Source: UBA1413 sp037447215
GTDB lineage: Bacteria > Bacteroidota > Bacteroidia > Bacteroidales > Prolixibacteraceae
DNA: 64,000 nt
NCBI GenBank assembly: GCA_037447215.1
Contig: JBBIHB010000014.1
Span: forward strand, 7,076-71,075
Direction: 5' to 3'
Both the position numbers and the translations under genes were made by a program. Shown one piece after another: positions 62,451 through 64,000 of the stretch. A model generated the notes under the pieces. That model saw nothing but the letters and a program-made list of their open reading frames with translations, did not search any database and was not told the origin of the DNA. Each line of letters opens with the position of its first letter. Position 1 is the first letter of the stretch.

Positions 62451-63650
62451 ATGCCACACATTTCACATCGAGGAGCTATCATGCCCGACTCGCCCATCAG
62501 AAAACTGGTACCTTTTGCCAATAAAGCCAAAGCAAAGGGAATCAAGGTTTTTCACCTGAACATTGGTCAGCCCGATTTACCAACGCCACAAGTTGCGCTA
62601 GATGCAATCCGGAACATCGACCGGACAATTCTTGAATATTCCCCAAGCGATGGTATAGCCACTTTTCGCGAGAAACTGGCAAATTATTACCATAAATTTA
62701 ATATAGGGGTTACCCCCGAGAATATTATTGTGACCACAGGTGGTTCTGAAGCAGTCACTTTCGCTTTTATGGCCTGTCTCGATCCGGGCGATGAAATTAT
62801 TGTCCCAGAACCTGCTTACGCCAATTATACAGCTTTTGCCATCAGTGCAGGGGCAATCATCAAATCGATCCCCTCCACCATCGAAACCGGTTTTTCCTTG
62901 CCTCCTGTCGAGGATTTCGAGAAATTGATTACCCCCAAAACCAAAGGGATTATGATATGTAATCCGAATAACCCCACAGGATACCTTTACACCCGGGATG
63001 AAATGAACAAAATCCGCGACCTGGTGAAGAAATACGACTTATTCCTGTTTAGCGACGAGGTTTACCGTGAATTCTGCTACACAGGCGCCCCTTATATTTC
63101 GGCATTTCACCTTCAGGGAATCAAGGAGAATGTAATCCTCATTGATTCTGTATCGAAACGTTACAGCGAATGTGGAATCAGGATAGGTGCCCTTGTTGTG
63201 AAAAATAAGGAAGTTTACGACAATGTGATGAAGTTTTGCCAGGCAAGGCTCAGTCCCCCGTTGATTGGTCAGATTGCTGCCGAGGCATCACTTGATGTGA
63301 GCGATGATTATATGCTCGACAATTACAACGAATACCTACGCCGCCGCAACTTCCTGATCGATGGATTGAACCGAATTCCCGGAGTATTTTCGCCCATACC
63401 AATGGGTGCATTCTATACTGTTGCCAGATTGCCTGTAGAAGATGCCGACCACTTTTGTAAATGGTTGCTGAACGATTTTGAGTATGAAAAACAGACTGTT
63501 TTTATGGCACCTGCATCTGGTTTCTACACCACACCCGGCCTAGGTTTGAATGAAGTACGGATCGCTTACGTCCTGAAAAAGGAAGACCTGGCAGTTTCGT
63601 TAAAAATTCTTGAAGAAGCACTTAAGGAATATCCCAACCGGACAACTTAA
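62451..63650 (+). CDS. PLP-dependent aminotransferase (class I/II)
   Basis: A 399-residue fold-type I aminotransferase. VFHLNIGQPDLPTPQ opens the fold; VTTGGSEAVTFAFMACLDPGDEIIVPEPAYANY holds the PLP phosphate site; MICNPNNPTGYLYTRDEM has the conserved Asn; SDEVYREFCY has the Asp; DSVSKRYSECGIRIG has the PLP Lys and the Arg loop. This is the aspartate/tyrosine-type group; the substrate is open. It is divergent from ald, 263 bases away. Confidence 0.9.
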   Translation: MPHISHRGAIMPDSPIRKLVPFANKAKAKGIKVFHLNIGQPDLPTPQVALDAIRNIDRTILEYSPSDGIATFREKLANYYHKFNIGVTPENIIVTTGGSEAVTFAFMACLDPGDEIIVPEPAYANYTAFAISAGAIIKSIPSTIETGFSLPPVEDFEKLITPKTKGIMICNPNNPTGYLYTRDEMNKIRDLVKKYDLFLFSDEVYREFCYTGAPYISAFHLQGIKENVILIDSVSKRYSECGIRIGALVVKNKEVYDNVMKFCQARLSPPLIGQIAAEASLDVSDDYMLDNYNEYLRRRNFLIDGLNRIPGVFSPIPMGAFYTVARLPVEDADHFCKWLLNDFEYEKQTVFMAPASGFYTTPGLGLNEVRIAYVLKKEDLAVSLKILEEALKEYPNRTT

Positions 63651-64000
63651 AGGAAAAGGTAAATGATTAGATTTATCCATGGTTTCCTCCTTTTATCAAT
63701 GTGAAGGTTGAGTTTACACGACTTTTCCCAATTATATCAGGCTCAAAAAAATCAAATTAAAAGATGTGGATATTTAAATCCCGGATACTGAGATTTATAA
63801 CCATATTCTCTTTGTGTAAATCTGAAGGAGAATCCTGAAAATTATTTATTAAGCATTCCCTATTTGATCCTGATTCCCGGAGTGGGAAATAATTCCTGTT
63901 TTGAAAAAACTATACTGAACCTCCAAAAATATAAATTTCAGAATTTCAGTACATTAAAACTCTGTGCCATAAATGGCACACCACTTGCTTAATTCTTTAC
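63651..64000. other. intergenic, no gene seen; sigma-54 promoter near the end
   Basis: No convincing ORF. At 63963–63980 lies the dyad TGTGCCAT-AA-ATGGCACA; its right arm begins a sigma-54-like promoter (see next entry). The rest is AT-rich with no structure I can identify. Confidence 0.5.
63974..63988 (+). promoter_or_regulatory. sigma-54 (RpoN) -24/-12 promoter
   Basis: TGGCAC-ACCAC-TTGC, followed by T, matches the sigma-54 consensus TGGCACnnnnnTTGCW with the required five-base spacing, so GG and GC sit at -24 and -12. It points out of the window to the right. It would need an enhancer-binding protein and would drive a gene beyond base 64000. The -24 box overlaps a perfect 18-base dyad. 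Confidence 0.6.

Noticed and set aside
1..64000. CRISPR arrays, rRNA or tRNA genes, prophage or integrative-element modules
   Set aside because: No regularly spaced direct repeats, no cloverleaf with a TTCGANTC-type loop, and no integrase or phage structural genes were seen on either strand.

Overview
The window looks like chromosomal DNA of a free-living member of the Bacteroidota, most likely the Bacteroidales/Marinilabiliales side of the phylum. The signs are a guaB–parvulin–SurA–MoxR–OstA gene order, a DUF4293 protein, a futalosine-pathway menaquinone gene (mqnB), GH43/GH5 glycosidases, few Shine-Dalgarno sites, and several TAnnTTTG-type (-7) promoter motifs. One 53-base run of N (11019–11071) shows it comes from a scaffolded assembly. 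I saw no rRNA, tRNA, CRISPR array, prophage or intact insertion sequence.

Layout. 1–3.9 kb: the 5' end of recQ, then a sugar-acid group (GarR-type reductase, an uncharacterised protein, GntP permease) with a composite intergenic repeat. 3.9–5.7 kb: a gene graveyard holding a decayed Ycf48/BNR-repeat gene. 5.8–14.1 kb: guaB, three periplasmic chaperone/parvulin-type genes, a MoxR ATPase and an OstA/LptA-like protein. 14–23.7 kb: YccF, a MATE pump, a cobalamin-binding MerR regulator (CarH-like) followed by a flavin-reductase/rubredoxin, a double CDGSH protein, beta-propeller proteins, folE, mqnB, hldD and an ECF sigma factor with a probable anti-sigma factor. 23.7–29.9 kb: a signalling island with a 7TM-PAS histidine kinase, an orphan receiver, a PAS-only protein, two orphan remnants of the same C-terminal motif, and a dead IS4/IS1634-type transposase. 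30.2–36.8 kb: a complete pstSCAB phosphate importer preceded by a porin-like protein and a NarL-type two-component pair.

36.9–46.5 kb: pyridoxamine kinase, a HAD phosphatase, envelope genes (glycosyltransferase, sugar nucleotidyltransferase), an AddA/RecB-like helicase-nuclease and an alpha/beta hydrolase. 46.6–53.3 kb: a small two-TM protein, GH5, a BamA-like barrel, a serine hydrolase and GH43. 53.5–59.6 kb: an HMA–AraC fusion regulator beside a CopA-type copper ATPase, then a sulfur-amino-acid cluster (OsmC-like protein, cystathionine beta-synthase type enzyme, cystathionine gamma-lyase type enzyme). 59.7–63.65 kb: a PQQ-type propeller, alanine dehydrogenase and an aminotransferase.

The most striking observation is in the sulfur cluster. 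Two separate short cysteine-rich ORFs (56642–56731 and 57311–57370) lie directly upstream of the OsmC-like gene and of the cystathionine synthase gene. Each is followed by an intrinsic-terminator hairpin. In each case a segment at the end of the leader ORF can pair with the 5' arm of the terminator instead. This is the architecture of ribosome-mediated transcription attenuation, here probably sensing charged cysteinyl-tRNA, and it sits in front of enzymes that would make cysteine by reverse transsulfuration. The second point of interest is the CarH-like B12/light-type regulator with paired dyads in its divergent promoter.
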